DNA of 64,000 nucleotides from Cherax quadricarinatus. Its lineage: Eukaryota > Arthropoda > Malacostraca > Decapoda > Parastacidae. The stretch lies in the NCBI RefSeq assembly GCF_038502225.1, contig NC_091308.1:24098216-24162215 (forward strand). The letters are read 5' to 3'. The notes under the pieces are model-generated. The model was not told the DNA's origin and made no database searches. It worked only from the letters and a program-made list of their open reading frames with translations. A program made the position numbers and the translations under genes. Below, in pieces: positions 34,154-44,995 of the stretch (within the stretch, counting starts at the first letter, position 1; every line of letters starts with the position of its first letter).

Positions 34154-34388
34154 ACATGATATTAAGCCTGTACAGTGGAACCTCAGTACTCAAACAGCTC
34201 CATACTCAAACACTTTGTTCGGTAAAAAATTGCTCGGTAGTTGATTGTTTGTTCGGCACTCGACTAAACAAACACGACTTGCCAGAACATGTGCACGAGT
34301 CTCCCCACAGCTGTCACTCAGTCCAAAACTTCGCTGACCTTCACTGTAATCTATTTCGTGTTTTTTCGCATTTTTTTTTTTATATGTA

Positions 34389-36722
34389 CAGTGGACCCTC
34401 GCATACCATTGGCATCACATAACGTTAAATCCTCATACCGATACATTTTAACGATAAAATTTTGCCTCGGATACCGCTAAAAAACTCGCTCAACACTATT
34501 CGTCCGAGACGCGTCTAATGTGCAGCCCGAGCCAGCCTCACATGTTATGCCAGTGGCATTGTTTACCAGCCAGCCTCCGCAGTAACATCCAAGCATACAA
34601 TCAGAACATTTCGTATTATTACAGCGTTTTTGGTGATTTCATCTGCAAAATAAGTGACCATGGGCCCAAGAAAGCTTCTAGTGCCAACCCTACAGGAATA
34701 AGGGTGAGAATTACTATAGAGATGAAGAAAGAGATCATTACTAAGTATGAAAATGGAGTACGTGTCTCCGAGCTGGCCAGGCTGTATAGTAAACCCCAAT
34801 CAACCATCGCTACTATTGTGTCCAAGAAAACGGCAATCAAGGAAGCTGTTCTTGCCAAAGGTGCAACTGTGTTTTCAAAACAGCGATCGCAAGTGATAGA
34901 AGATGTTGAGAGACTCTTACTGGTGTGGATAAACGAAAAACAGATAGCAGGAGATAGCATCTCTCAAGCGATCATAAGTGAAAAGGCTAGGAAGTTGCAT
35001 CAGGATTTAATTAGAAAAATGCCTGCAACTAGTGATGATGCAAGTGAATTTAAGGCCAGCAAAGGTTGGTTTGAGAGATTTAAGAAGCGTAGTGGCATAC
35101 ATAGTGTGATAAGGCATGGTGAGGCTGCCAGTTCGGACCACAAAGCAGCTGAAAAATATGTGCAGGAATTCAAGGAGTACATAGACAGTGAAGGACTGAA
35201 ACCTGAACAAGTGTTTGTGATGAAACAGGCCTGTTTTGGAAGAAAATGCCAAGCTGGACCTACATTACTCAGGAGGAAAAGGCACTCCCAGGACATAAGC
35301 CTATGAAAGACAGGCTTACTCTTCTCATGTGTGCCAATGCTAGTGGTGATTGCAAAGTGAAGCCTTTATTAGTGTATCACTCTGAAACTCCCAGAGCGTT
35401 CAGGCAAAAGAATATCATCAAACCTAATTTGCGAGTGCTGTGGAGGGCAAACAGTAAGGCATGGGTCACTAGGGACTTTTTCTATGACTGGTTACACCAA
35501 GCATTTGCCCCCAATGTGAAAAATTACCTAACTGAAAAGAAATTACACCTTAAGTGCCTCCTAGCATTAGACAATGCCCCTGGTCATCCTACAGACTTGG
35601 CAGAGCAACTTTGTGGGGACATGAGCTTCATTAAGGTCAAGTTTTTGCCTCCTAATACCACTCCTCTCCTGCAGCCCATGGACCAGCAAGTTATTGCAAA
35701 CTTCAAAAAACTGTACACAAAAGCTCTGTTTGAAAGGTGCTTTGTAGTGACCTCAGAAACTCAATTGATTCTAAGAGAGTTTTGGAGAGAGCACTTTAAT
35801 ATCCTCAATTGTGTAAACCTTATAGGTAAGGCTTGGGAGGGAGTGACTAAGAGGACCTTGAACTCTGCTTGGAAGAAACTGTGGCCAGAATGTGTAGATC
35901 AAAGGGATTTTGAAGGATTTGAGGCTAACCCTGAGAGGTGTATGCCAGTTGAGGAATCAATTGTGGCATTGGGGAAGTCCTTGGGGTTGGAGGTTAGTGG
36001 GGAGGATGTGGAAGAGTTGGTGGAGGAGGACAATGAAGAACTAACCACTGATGAGCTGCTAGATCATCTTCAACAGCAAGAGGGCAGACCTGAGGAAACT
36101 GCTTCGGAGGAGGGGAGAGAGAAATTGAAGAAGTTGCCAACTTCAAAGATTAAGGAAATCTGTGCAATGTGGCTTAAAGTGCAAACCTTCATGGATGAAA
36201 AATCACCCTCAGACAGCTGTTGCAAGCCGTGTTGGCAACATGTACACTGACAATGTTGTGAACCACTTTAGGAAAGTCATAAAGGAACGAGAGGTACAGA
36301 CCTATGGACAGATATGTTGTGCGACAGAAGTCCAGTGACTCTGAAGCTGGTCCTAGTGGCATTAAAAGAAGAAGGGAAGTAACCCCAGAAAAGGACTTGC
36401 TACCTCAAGTCCTAATGGAAGGGGATTCCCCTTCTAAACACTAAGACCATCAACACTCTCCCCTCCTCCCATCCCATCAATCATCACCAAATCTTCAATA
36501 AAGGTAAGTGTCATGTAACTGTGCATGTCTTCTTCAGTTTGTGTGTATTAAAATTAATATTCCATGTGGTAAAAAATTTTTTTTTTCATACTTTTGGGTG
36601 TCTTGCACGGATTAATTTGATTTCCATTATTTCTTACGGGGAAAATTCATTCGCATAACGATAATTTCGCATAACATTGAGCTCTCAGGAACGGATTAAT
36701 AGCGTTATGCGAGGGTCCACTG
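34389..36722 (+). mobile_element. Tigger transposon, copy 2
   Basis: The ends are CAGTGGACCCTCGCATACC and GTTATGCGAGGGTCCACTG. TA lies at 34387-34388 and 36723-36724. It is 2,334 bp, without the SINE seen in copy 1. It is inserted in the 5' UTR of the outer Tigger. Confidence 0.92.
34662..36340 (+). pseudogene. Tigger transposase, copy 2 (frameshifted)
   Basis: Closely related to copy 1. The ATG is followed by a one-base deletion (GGGCCCAAG against GGGCCCCAAG), so the natural start is out of frame with SSANPTGIRVRI. A four-base deletion removes the NCDET catalytic box near 35216. A one-base insertion lies near 36200. The downstream frame still reads LDNAPGHPTDLAEQLC, LLQPMDQQVIANFKK and CVDQRDFEG, with CAA where copy 1 has a stop. 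The two copies therefore decayed independently. Confidence 0.88.
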
Positions 36723-36724
36723 TA

Positions 36725-36927
36725 CAGTGGTATCTCGGGATACGAACAGCTCAAAACTCGAACAATTATGTAAGTGTATTTATGCAAGTGCTTTTATAAG
36801 TGTATATTTGGGGGTCTGAAAGGGATTACTCTAATTTATATTATTCCTTATGGGAACAAATTCGTTCAGTATTGGCACTCAAACAGCCTTCTGGAATGAA
36901 TTAAGTTTGTATCCCGAGGTACCACTG
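36725..36927. mobile_element. 203-bp Tigger-derived MITE
   Basis: The ends are CAGTGGTATCTCGGGATAC and GTATCCCGAGGTACCACTG. It starts immediately after the TA that ends Tigger copy 2. Related MITEs of the same length lie at 46530-46732 and 57096-57298. Confidence 0.85.
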
Positions 36928-37354
36928 TGTTTGTATAAATAAGTCACCATGGGGCCTAAGAAGATTAGTGATAATAGCCAAACAAAAAGAAAATTGGTTA
37001 GTGTGTGTTTGCCCTGATGTAAACACCACCTCCGCCTCTCCATATAATATACAGTGGAACCCCAAGTTTTGTCCGCCCTGAGTACTGGCGGCTTTGAGTT
37101 TAGACCACTTTTTTAGAATCAATTTTGTTCCGAGTTTCGCACTATGCCCTGTGTTTTGTCCCATATACCAGATCTATCTGCCTGCCTGCACCTGTCCACC
37201 TGCCCGTGCCTGCACGCCTCCCCACGCAGGCATCATGAGTCAGTCTGGCTTTGTTTATCCTTGAGTGAACATTACCCTGCGCGCTCATCCAAACATTTCA
37301 CAATTAATTGTGTTTGGTGCTTGTTTATTAAGTGCAATTGTGAAATAAGCCACC

Positions 37355-39151
37355 ATGGGCCCAAAGAGACTTTCTAGTGGCACCCCTTTGATAAAGAAAG
37401 TGAGAAACACCATAGAAGTGAAGAAAGAAATACATAGTACAAAAATACGAGAGTGGTGTGCAAGTTGTGGAGCTTGCCAGGATTTATGGCAAAAGCAAAT
37501 CAACAATCACTTCTATCCTGGCAGAGAGAAAAGAAATCAAGGAAGCTAATGTTGCGAAAGGTTTTGACATGTTAACCAAAAATAGATCACAAACAGTCGA
37601 AGAGGTTGAGAAGTTGTTGTTGATGTGGATCAACGATAAACAGTTAGCGAGTGATAATGCTCTGGAGTCGGTCATTTGTGAAAAGGCATGACAATCTCAT
37701 AAAGAAAAGCCTGTAACGAGTGCTGATATTAGTGAATTTAAGGCCAGCAGAGGCTGGTTTGACAGATTTAAAAAGGGTAGTGGCATACACAGTGTTGTAA
37801 GGCATGGTGAGGCTGCCAGTTCAGACAAACATGCAGCTGAAAAATATGTGAGTGAATTTAAGGGGTAGGTAAAGACTGAAAAATTCGAACCCCAACAAGT
37901 GTTCAATTGTGACAAAACAGGCCTGTTTTGAAAGAAAATGCCAAAGAGGACCTACATAATGCAGGAGGAAAAGGCACTGCCAGGACACAGGCCTATGAGA
38001 GACAGGCTAACTTGTTTGTTCTGTGCTAACACTAGTGGGGATTTTAAAGTGAAGCCTTTACTGATGTATCACTCAGAAAATCCCAGTGTGTTCAAGAAAA
38101 ACAATGTCATCAAGAATAAATTGTGTGTGTGTTGTGGAAAGCTAACAATAAGGCATGGGTCACGAGGCAAATTTTCAAGAGTGGGTCCATGAAGTGTTTG
38201 GCCCCAGTGTGAAAAAATACCTCCTGGAAAATAATTTGCCACTCAAGTGCCTCTTGTTACTAGACAATGCTCCTGCTCATCCTCCAAACTTGGTAGACCT
38301 ATTGTCTGGGGACCTCAGTTTTATAACAGTGAAGGTCTTGCCTCCTAAAAACTACTCTTCTCATCCAGCACACGGACCAGCAGGTTATTTCTAACTTCAA
38401 AAAACTCTACACCAAAGCAGTGTTTCAAAAGTGCTTTGAAGAGACCTTGGGCACTCAGTTGACCCTAAGAGAGTTCTGGAGGAATCATTTTACTATTCTC
38501 CATTGCATAAGCCTTATAGGTAATGTTTGGGAGGAAGTGACTTCCAGGACTTTGAACTCTGCTTGGAGAAATTTGTGGCCAGAATGTGTCCTCCAGAGGG
38601 ATTTTGAAAGGTTTGAGGCTGACCCTGACCCTGCCGACCCTCTGCCTGTTGTGAAAGGTATTGTGGCATTAGAAAAGTCCATGGTGTTGGAGGTGAGTGG
38701 CGAGGATGTGGAAGAGTTGATGGAGGACCACAGGGAAGAGCTAAACACTAAAGAGCTGCAAGAGCTTCAACTGGAATAGCAACAGACCACAGCCGAGGAA
38801 CTTGCTTCAGAGGAGGAGGAAGAGGGAGTGAAGGAGGTGCCTTCTTCAATGATTAAGGACATGTGTGGAATGTGGAATAGGTTGCAAAGCTTTGTGGAAA
38901 AATACCACCCTGAGCAAGCTGAAACATGCCATCTCTGCAATATGTTCAGTGACAAAACCATGTCCCACTTCAGGGACATCTTAAAGAGATGCCAGAAACA
39001 GACCTCTCTGGACAGTTATTTTGTGCTACAGGGGTCCAGTGACTCTCAAGTTGGTTCTAGTGGCATTAAAAGACAAAGAAGGGAAGTAACCCCAGATAAG
39101 GACTTGTTACCTAAAGTCTTTATGGAAGGGGATTCCCCTTTTAAACAATAA
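37355..39151 (+). pseudogene. Tigger transposase, copy 3 (multiply broken)
   Basis: Starts MGPKRLSSGTPLIKKV. Recognisable blocks are VELARIYGKSKSTI (helix-turn-helix), ASRGWFDRFKKGSGIHSV, NCDKTGLF (E of DET changed to K), LLDNAPAHPPNLVD, LREFWRNHFTILHC, and a C-terminus with WNRLQSFVEKYHPEQ and SFFKQ-like ending FKQ. Frames shift near 37440, with stops at 37689, 37866 and 37929, a shift near 38140, one near 38350 that destroys the QPMD box, and a stop at 38777. It is the oldest-looking of the four transposases. Confidence 0.85.
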
Positions 39152-39292
39152 GTGCTCCCTCACTCCTCACTATCTTCCAGATGCCAGCAACAGTCTTCAA
39201 TAAAGGTAAGTAAATGTTATTTTAAATTTTTATTTAAATGTTTATTTATCTATTGCATTACTAATTTAAGTACTATATGTATTTATGTGTTG

Positions 39293-39820
39293 TTAATTTT
39301 CTTCTTTTGCACACCCTACCAAATTCATCCACCAATCTCTGCAACTTCTCTTCAGAATCTCCCAAGAGCACAGTGTCATCAGCAAAGAGCAGCTGTGACA
39401 ACTCCCACTTTGTGTGTGATTCTTTATCTTTTAACTCCACGCCTCTTGCCAAGACCCTCGCATTTACTTCTCTTACAACCCCATCTATAAATATATTAAA
39501 CAACCACGGTGACATCACACATCCTTGTCTAAGGCCTACTTTTACTTTTACTGGAAATTTTTTCCCAGTAAAAGTAGGCCTTAGACAAGGATGTGTGATG
39601 TCACCGTGGTTGTTTAATATATTTATAGATGGGGTTGTAAGAGAAGTAAATGCGAGGGTCTTGGCAAGAGGCGTGGAGTTAAAAGATAAAGAATCACACA
39701 CAAAGTGGGAGTTGTCACAGCTGCTCTTTGCTGATGACACTGTGCTCTTGGGAGATTCTGAAGAGAAGTTGCAGAGATTGGTGGATGAATTTGGTAGGGT
39801 GTGCAAAAGAAGAAAATTAA
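39293..39820. repeat. 254-bp inverted repeat (hairpin)
   Basis: Left arm 39293-39546 is the reverse complement of 39567-39820 with about 20 nt between. Translations of the two arms on opposite strands are identical over the whole length, so identity is near 100 percent. Confidence 0.92.
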
Positions 39821-40757
39821 AGGTGAATACAGGAAAGAGTAAGGTTATGAGGATAACAAAAAGATTAGGTGATGAAAGATTGAATATCAGATTGGAGGGA
39901 GAGAGTATGGAGGAGGTGAACGTATTCAGATATTTGGGAGTGGACGTGTCAGCGGATGGGTCTATGAAAGATGAGGTGAATCATAGAATTGATGAGGGAA
40001 AAAGAGTGAGTGGTGCACTTAGGAGTCTGTGGAGACAAAGAACTTTGTCCTTGGAGGCAAAGAGGGGAATGTATGAGAGTATAGTTTTACCAACGCTCTT
40101 ATATGGGTGTGAAGCGTGGGTGATGAATGTTGCAGCGAGGAGAAGGCTGGAGGCAGTGGAGATGTCATGTCTGAGGGCAATGTGTGGTGTGAATATAATG
40201 CAGAGAATTCGTAGTTTGGAAGTTAGGAGGAGGTGCGGGATTGCCAAAACTGTTGTCCAGAGGGCTGAGGAAGGGTTGTTGAGGTGGTTCGGACATGTAG
40301 AGAGAATGGAGCGAAACAGAATGACTTCAAGAGTGTATCAGTCTGTAGTGGAAGGAAGGCGGGGTAGGGGTCGGCCTAGGAAGGGTTGGAGGGAGGGGGT
40401 AAAGGAGGTTTTGTGTGCGAGGGGCTTGGACTTCCAGCAGGCATGCGTGAGCGTGTTTGATAGGAGTGAATGGAGACAAATGGTTTTTAATACTTGACGT
40501 GCTGTTGGAGTGTGAGCAAAGTAACATTTATGAAGGGATTCAGGGAAACCGGCAGGCCGGACTTGAGTCCTGGAGATGGGAAGTACAGTGCCTGCACTCT
40601 GAAGGAGGGGTGTTAATGTTGCAGTTTAAAAACTGTAGTGTAAAGCACCCTTCTGGCAAGACAGTGATGGAGTGAATGATGGTGAAAGTTTTTCTTTTTC
40701 GGGCCACCCTGCCTTGGTGGGAATCGGCCGGTGTGATAATAAAAAAAAAAAAAAAAT
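39293..40757 (+). mobile_element. RTE LINE 3' half with inverted-duplicate head
   Basis: From about 39551 the plus strand is one uninterrupted frame to 40497. It starts at NFFPVKVGLRQGCVMSPWLF, has the catalytic LLFADDTVLLGDSEEKL, then SIVLPTLLYGCEAWVMN, LRWFGHVERMERNRMT and RGRGRPRKGWREGVKEV, and ends VFNT. The 3' UTR has GCCACCCTGCCTTGGTGGGA and an A tail. The lack of breaks marks it as the youngest LINE copy here. Its 5' side is not more LINE but an inverted copy of itself (39293-39546). Confidence 0.88.
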
Positions 40758-40969
40758 ATGTAAAACTATGGCTATTCTTTAAAAAATGCATTTTTTGTGA
40801 ATATTTTTGTGGGTCTGGAACAGATTAATTGGATTTACATTATTTCTTATGGGAAATATTGCTTCAACTTTAGGCCATTTCAACTTTAGGCCTAGCTCCT
40901 GGAACGGATTAAGGACGAAACTCGGGGTTCCACTGTACCTTTTATTATTAATTTTTGGTGTCTTTATTG

Positions 40970-41040
40970 TGCTTCTAGGTTATCTATCATGTTTCTGATA
41001 TCAAGTTGGAATAAATGTGATAGACAGATAACCTTTACTA
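40970..41040. repeat. Small hairpin (AGGTTATCTATCA)
   Basis: AGGTTATCTATCATGTTTC pairs with GATAGACAGATAACCT about 40 bp on. Part of the fragmented interior of the outer Tigger. Confidence 0.45.
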
Positions 41041-41505
41041 CTAATATTAGCATATTTACACAGCACTATATTTGCACCACCGCTAGTATCTGGCTATCAA
41101 GACGACTTATCAGATACTGAATGCTCCTTCTACTGGCCCCTCCCTCTCTCCTTTGGCTTCTCCCACTTTGGGCCCCTCTTATATTACGCTTGCTTTCCAT
41201 TTTGAATTTTTATTCACACAAAAAATAGAAGACTTAATGTTATGCAGACTACTGCATTATTGAAAAAAGAGTATAAATAATATCAGTGTATTTGTGAAAG
41301 CATATTAGACCCACAGTTGATTTGTTTACTCTTAACATCAGCAAAAATCGAACAATTCCGCTACTCTGAGCTCAATTTCAAGGTACTTTTATTCTGTAAA
41401 CCATTCAAAATCATCTCTATTTCTATAATATATCTTTCATTCTATCAAATGAGACAAAGACAATGAGAATACAATCATAGATACCATACGAAAATACACC
41501 ACAAA
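41041..41505 (-). mobile_element. piggyBac-like MITE fragment
   Basis: Reverse-oriented match to 18990-19400: GCTTTCCATTTTGAATTTTT, AAAAATAGAAGACTTAATG, GAGCTCAATTTCAAGGTAC. Lies inside the outer Tigger; neither TTAA end is visible. Confidence 0.55.
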
Positions 41506-41689
41506 GTTGCTGCAAGTGCATTTTTGGGGTCCTGAAACGGATAAATCTAATTTACTTTATTCCTTGTGGGAAAAATTTGTTCGGTACTCGAACAGATTGG
41601 CACTCAAACAGCCTTCTGGAATGAATTAAGTTCGATTACCAAGGTTACACTTTACATGATATTAAGCCTGAGTGCTACTATGACTAATC

Positions 41690-41815
41690 AAAGTATTTAG
41701 GTCTGTATGTAGATGAATGGTTCAGAGAACCGACACGTTGATAAATTAAGACACATGTGCAACTCTTGGGCATCTTAAAGATACCCAAGAGTTGCACATG
41801 TGTCTAATCATAGGT
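41690..41815. repeat. Short fold-back repeat
   Basis: AGACACATGTGCAACTCTTG and its inverse CAAGAGTTGCACATGTGTCT are separated by about 20 bp. Resembles the termini of a larger interspersed repeat family, as does the element at 9397. Confidence 0.6.
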
Positions 41816-41864
41816 CTGTATGTAATGGCTTCCTTCACCTGTTCCCAGCATTCCTGTTTCTGGA

Positions 41865-42149
41865 TTATTATATTGTTATGATTATTATAGTGCTAAACCT
41901 TTAAGAATCGTGCAGCACCTAAGGAATGGTAAGCAATCAGGTTCAAGTTTAGAAAGGGGTGGGCAGCTCCAATTCCTTGGATCAAGAGAGCTTCACCAGC
42001 ATAAAGGCACTCCCTCGAGAGGTCCCATCTCTGGGGTCCCTTATCAATAGTGCCTCCATCATCCCTTCTGCCTTCTTCAGATACTCTCATCACCTCAACA
42101 TAAGACCATTTCATACAGCTCTGCACCTTCCTTGCCTCCATGAATACAG
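41865..42149. repeat. Interspersed repeat of unknown class
   Basis: Contains ATTATTATAGTGCTAAACC, GTGCAGCACCTAAGGAATGG and TCCTTGGATCAAGAG. Fragments of the same family lie at 285-350, 7533, 20470 and 27430. The minus-strand frame across it is not supported as a gene. Confidence 0.5.
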
Positions 42150-42280
42150 TGGCCTCTCACAAATTCAAGTAGAACTCACTGCTACTAATCATGAGATTCC
42201 AAGTGCTTCCCCAGGAAGGCTGTTCTCTCTAAAAACAACTATTGTGCCAACAGATCATGTGTACTTGGCAAAAATGGAAG
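42150..42280 (+). other. Weak exon candidate
   Basis: After CTTCCTTGCCTCCATGAATACAG the plus frame is open: LSQIQVELTATNHEIPSAS, LFSLKTTIVPTDHVYLAK. A possible donor GAAG|GTTACT follows. The phase does not fit 42635 directly, and the upstream side overlaps a repeat. Less certain than the other exon candidates. Confidence 0.25.
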
Positions 42281-42634
42281 GTTACTGGCACATTGAATTT
42301 CATTGGTAGTGTTGCATGCTGCTCTAGCATTATTCCTACCATCAACCTTTCTTCCTCTGGTAACTTGACCCAAATCTCTTCTTGTTCCTGTTCACTACAG
42401 CTTCTACTTCCTCTCTAACTCTCCTTTCTACCTTCATCCATATGTTAAAATGGTTCTGGAACTTACCAATCTATCCATCTTCTGTTATTTAGAAAAGTGA
42501 CTGACAGGGACTTAACTTCACCTTTGAATTGTACCATTCTCACTACAGTTTCCTGAACATCTTAACTTGCAGGATGCCCTCTCAAAGCTTCTCTTTCACT
42601 GGATACCAAGATGGTCTACTGTGTTTTCTTTCAG

Positions 42635-42778
42635 ACTGCCTCCCTGGAACTCACAAAGGATAATGAGAGTGAAAATTTGGTTCTCATTTCTAAACAGGAA
42701 TCTGTTGATTCTTCTACCTACCTCTCTACAGTGGGTGCTGTAAAGAATCAGTTTGAGGTGATCAGTCCTTCAACCTAG
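42635..42778 (+). CDS. Candidate terminal exon of an unidentified gene
   Basis: Acceptor CTACTGTGTTTTCTTTCAG ends at 42634. The frame starting at the first base is open for 47 codons and stops at TAG (42776-42778): TASLELTKDNESENLVLIS, QESVDSSTYLSTVGAVK, NQFEVISPST. The acidic/polar composition looks like a protein tail. Phase 0 fits the end of 30300-30451. The following 570 bp contain no recognised repeat and could be 3' UTR. Not identified. Confidence 0.4.
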   Translation, partial: TASLELTKDNESENLVLISKQESVDSSTYLSTVGAVKNQFEVISPST

Positions 42779-43349
42779 AAAGGTGTTCCATCAAACAATC
42801 TTGATGAAGCTGAACTACATGCCCTTGGATGTAGATTTATATATATACTGAAGACACAAGAGGTGAAGACGATGTCACATATCAATAGCTCCCCAGAGCC
42901 AATGTGATGTGATAGTGGCTCCCAAGAGAGCCTGCCACTCTCCAGGTATACTCCAAGTAAACAGTGGGCCCCCAGCTCCCATCAAGGCCATGAGCAGGTT
43001 AACCTTTAAATACTAGTGGACCGTCTTACAAATTTAGTTGACACAGTGGTCTAACACAACACCTGTTGTACGAAACTTAGAACCAGAACTCAGGGTCTGG
43101 TGACATTAACCTACACTCATCTTGTCTTGCTTAACCGATCTTCTCTGTTAGCCTGCGGATTAACATAGGATGTTGCACAGATTGTCTCAGATCATCCTAC
43201 CTCCGCATCAGCATGATTTCATAAGGCAAACATTCCTGACAACCTCTGGCCAAAAACTTCCATTCATGAGTGTCACTAAGATTGTCATTATCTGGTTTCT
43301 TCACCTGTTCCATGAGAGCCAGCATATATGCACTATTCAGATATATCTA
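42779..43349. other. Unassigned sequence, possible 3' UTR
   Basis: Non-repetitive, of mixed composition, with no long frame. It lies directly after the candidate terminal exon. Confidence 0.3.
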
Positions 43350-44574
43350 TTAACCTTTCAAGTGATCGTCATGTATTGATGTTGTCATATTAATGATGTC
43401 AGGATCCCTTGCACAGATCTATGATTTGAACACAGCTCCCTCGGATAAGCTGTGAGCGGTAAATTTTGGCCTAGATATGAGATAATGGGTCCGTGCAGTG
43501 AGTGTGCACAGTATAAAAAAAAATCCTGTCCAATACAGTGCACTAGTCGCCGTTGCCCAGCGGTGAGAGAAGCCACTCTCATTGCTGAGGTCCAGGTAAT
43601 AAACCCTGGAGATTAACATAACATGTCCAATACAGTGCATGATAGGATAAGCAAATTTCTGACTGTGTTTGGTTGAAAAAAACAACTTTGAGGTTTTTCT
43701 AGGATGGTTTTTTTATGACTATTAGCTGTTTCTTGAACAGAAGACATGTAACTAAAATAAAGATGATTTTGGATGGTTTAAGGACCAGAAGTAGCTTGAA
43801 ATCACATTCAAAAAACAGTGAAAATATTAAATTATTGATGATTTTCCCAAGGCTGGGAAGGCCCCCCTACACCCCCAGTCTGTTTTATGAGATTTTACTT
43901 GATTTGATTTAATTATTAGGAAGCCACAAGCCATGACCAATCATTCCTGGTTAAATATATTTCATCATCTGAGAAATAGGATAAATCTTCGATTTTTCGT
44001 GATGATGAATTCAAAATGGAGGGTAAGTGTAATATAGGAGAGGCCTGAGGTTGTGATTAATGAACAGAGGAAATGTTGCTTTACTGCCTGGAAAATCAAC
44101 AGTGTTTATTATGGATTCTATTTTGTAATTTTCTGTAAAATTGGCCAAATTACTGACTTCTGTGCACTTTATAAAGTAGTTCTGGTAGTGAAATGGGCAG
44201 TTTCTTATACTCATTGAAAAGAATGGAAAGCATACTGTAGAAATAGCTAAAAATTTGAAATGAGCAATAAATCTGGCTTAAAACATGACTCAAAGCGGGT
44301 GAAATCACTGGTGCACAAAAATCAACCTGAAGACACTGGAGGACAGGAGAGATAGGGGGGACATGATAACGACATACAAAATACTGAGAGGAATTGCCCT
44401 CAGACTGCTAACTTCGCACCCGCTTAATTCTGTAAGTTTCCATCAAATTTCATATGGGTGTCATTACCCTCAAAAAAGAAAAAAAAAATCACTACCATTC
44501 CAGATTTTTTTTTTTTTTAATGTAGACACTGTCAGCACTTTTAATTTCAGGGCTTCCTACAGTGAAGGGCTTAA
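43350..44574 (+). mobile_element. piggyBac-like MITE with LINE fragment inside
   Basis: TTAA at 43350-43353 and 44571-44574. The ends are CCTTTCAAGTGATCGTCATG and CCTACAGTGAAGGGC. The internal block CCTAGATATGAGATAATGGG and AGTATAAAAAAAAATCC match the family. A LINE C-terminal piece is inserted at 44313-44400. Confidence 0.65.
44313..44400 (+). mobile_element. LINE C-terminal fragment
   Basis: Translates LEDRRDRGDMITTYKILRG, the same post-RT motif as at 4036-4520. Confidence 0.6.
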
Positions 44575-44995
44575 TGCTGGATGAGTAAATTTTGTCAATG
44601 TTTTTAATGATGTAGCCCTTATGCCTATGATTCACCAGGTACTGTCAGATTTGCATCAGAAATGTCCTTAATTTTATGGTCTACCTACTTGTAGTTGATT
44701 TCAAGGGATTCATCACTCTTGCAGCCTGGTCACAGATTAGGCTCCTAATAAATCTTTACAATGGTTCTCAAGTGACATAGATGTCTTAGGTATACAATAA
44801 TGGAACAGTATGTAGATTTAACTTAGGGTAACCCAGGAAAGTGACTTATTTCCACTGAGTCCTTGTCTGATGATTGATCCTGGGTCCTCTCGGGAGTAAG
44901 CTGTAGAGGTAGTGACCCCTGGAAGCAGCTTTTATCTTGCCAACAGTGTGCTGACATTACAATTCCTACTTCAACATCCCCACTCCTCTTTCAGG
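44575..44995. other. Unassigned sequence with SINE tail
   Basis: 44781-44895 (CTTAGGTATACAATAATGG, TAGGGTAACCCAGG) matches the SINE tail at 8501. The remainder is unassigned. Confidence 0.35.

Larger units (their letters stand above)
37052..40935 (+). mobile_element. Tigger transposon, copy 3, carrying an RTE LINE
   Basis: The ends are CAGTGGAACCCCAAGTTTTG and the inverted CGAAACTCGGGGTTCCACTG. TA lies at 37050-37051 and 40936-40937. It is a different, more diverged subfamily from copies 1, 2 and 4. An RTE LINE occupies about 39293-40757 of its 3' UTR. Confidence 0.88.
34171..41654 (+). mobile_element. Composite nested Tigger element (outer Tigger)
   Basis: The outer element begins CAGTGGAACCTCAGTACTC after TA (34171-34172) and ends ATTACCAAGGTTACACTT before TA (41653-41654). 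Its own sequence survives as 34173-34386, 36928-37049 and about 41506-41652. It includes CACCATGGGGCCTAAGAAG, the start of its transposase. Everything between is later insertions: Tigger copy 2, a 203-bp MITE, Tigger copy 3 with an RTE, and other fragments. A 17-bp repeat ACATGATATTAAGCCTG occurs just outside the left end (34154-34170) and across the right boundary (41654-41670). Confidence 0.7.

Noticed and set aside
39273..39806. Minus-strand 177-codon RT-like frame
   Set aside because: It is the reverse arm of the 254-bp inverted repeat read on the other strand, not a second gene.
42150..42280. Joining this block to 42635 as consecutive exons
   Set aside because: Its best donor leaves one extra base while 42635 starts in phase 0, so the frame would break.
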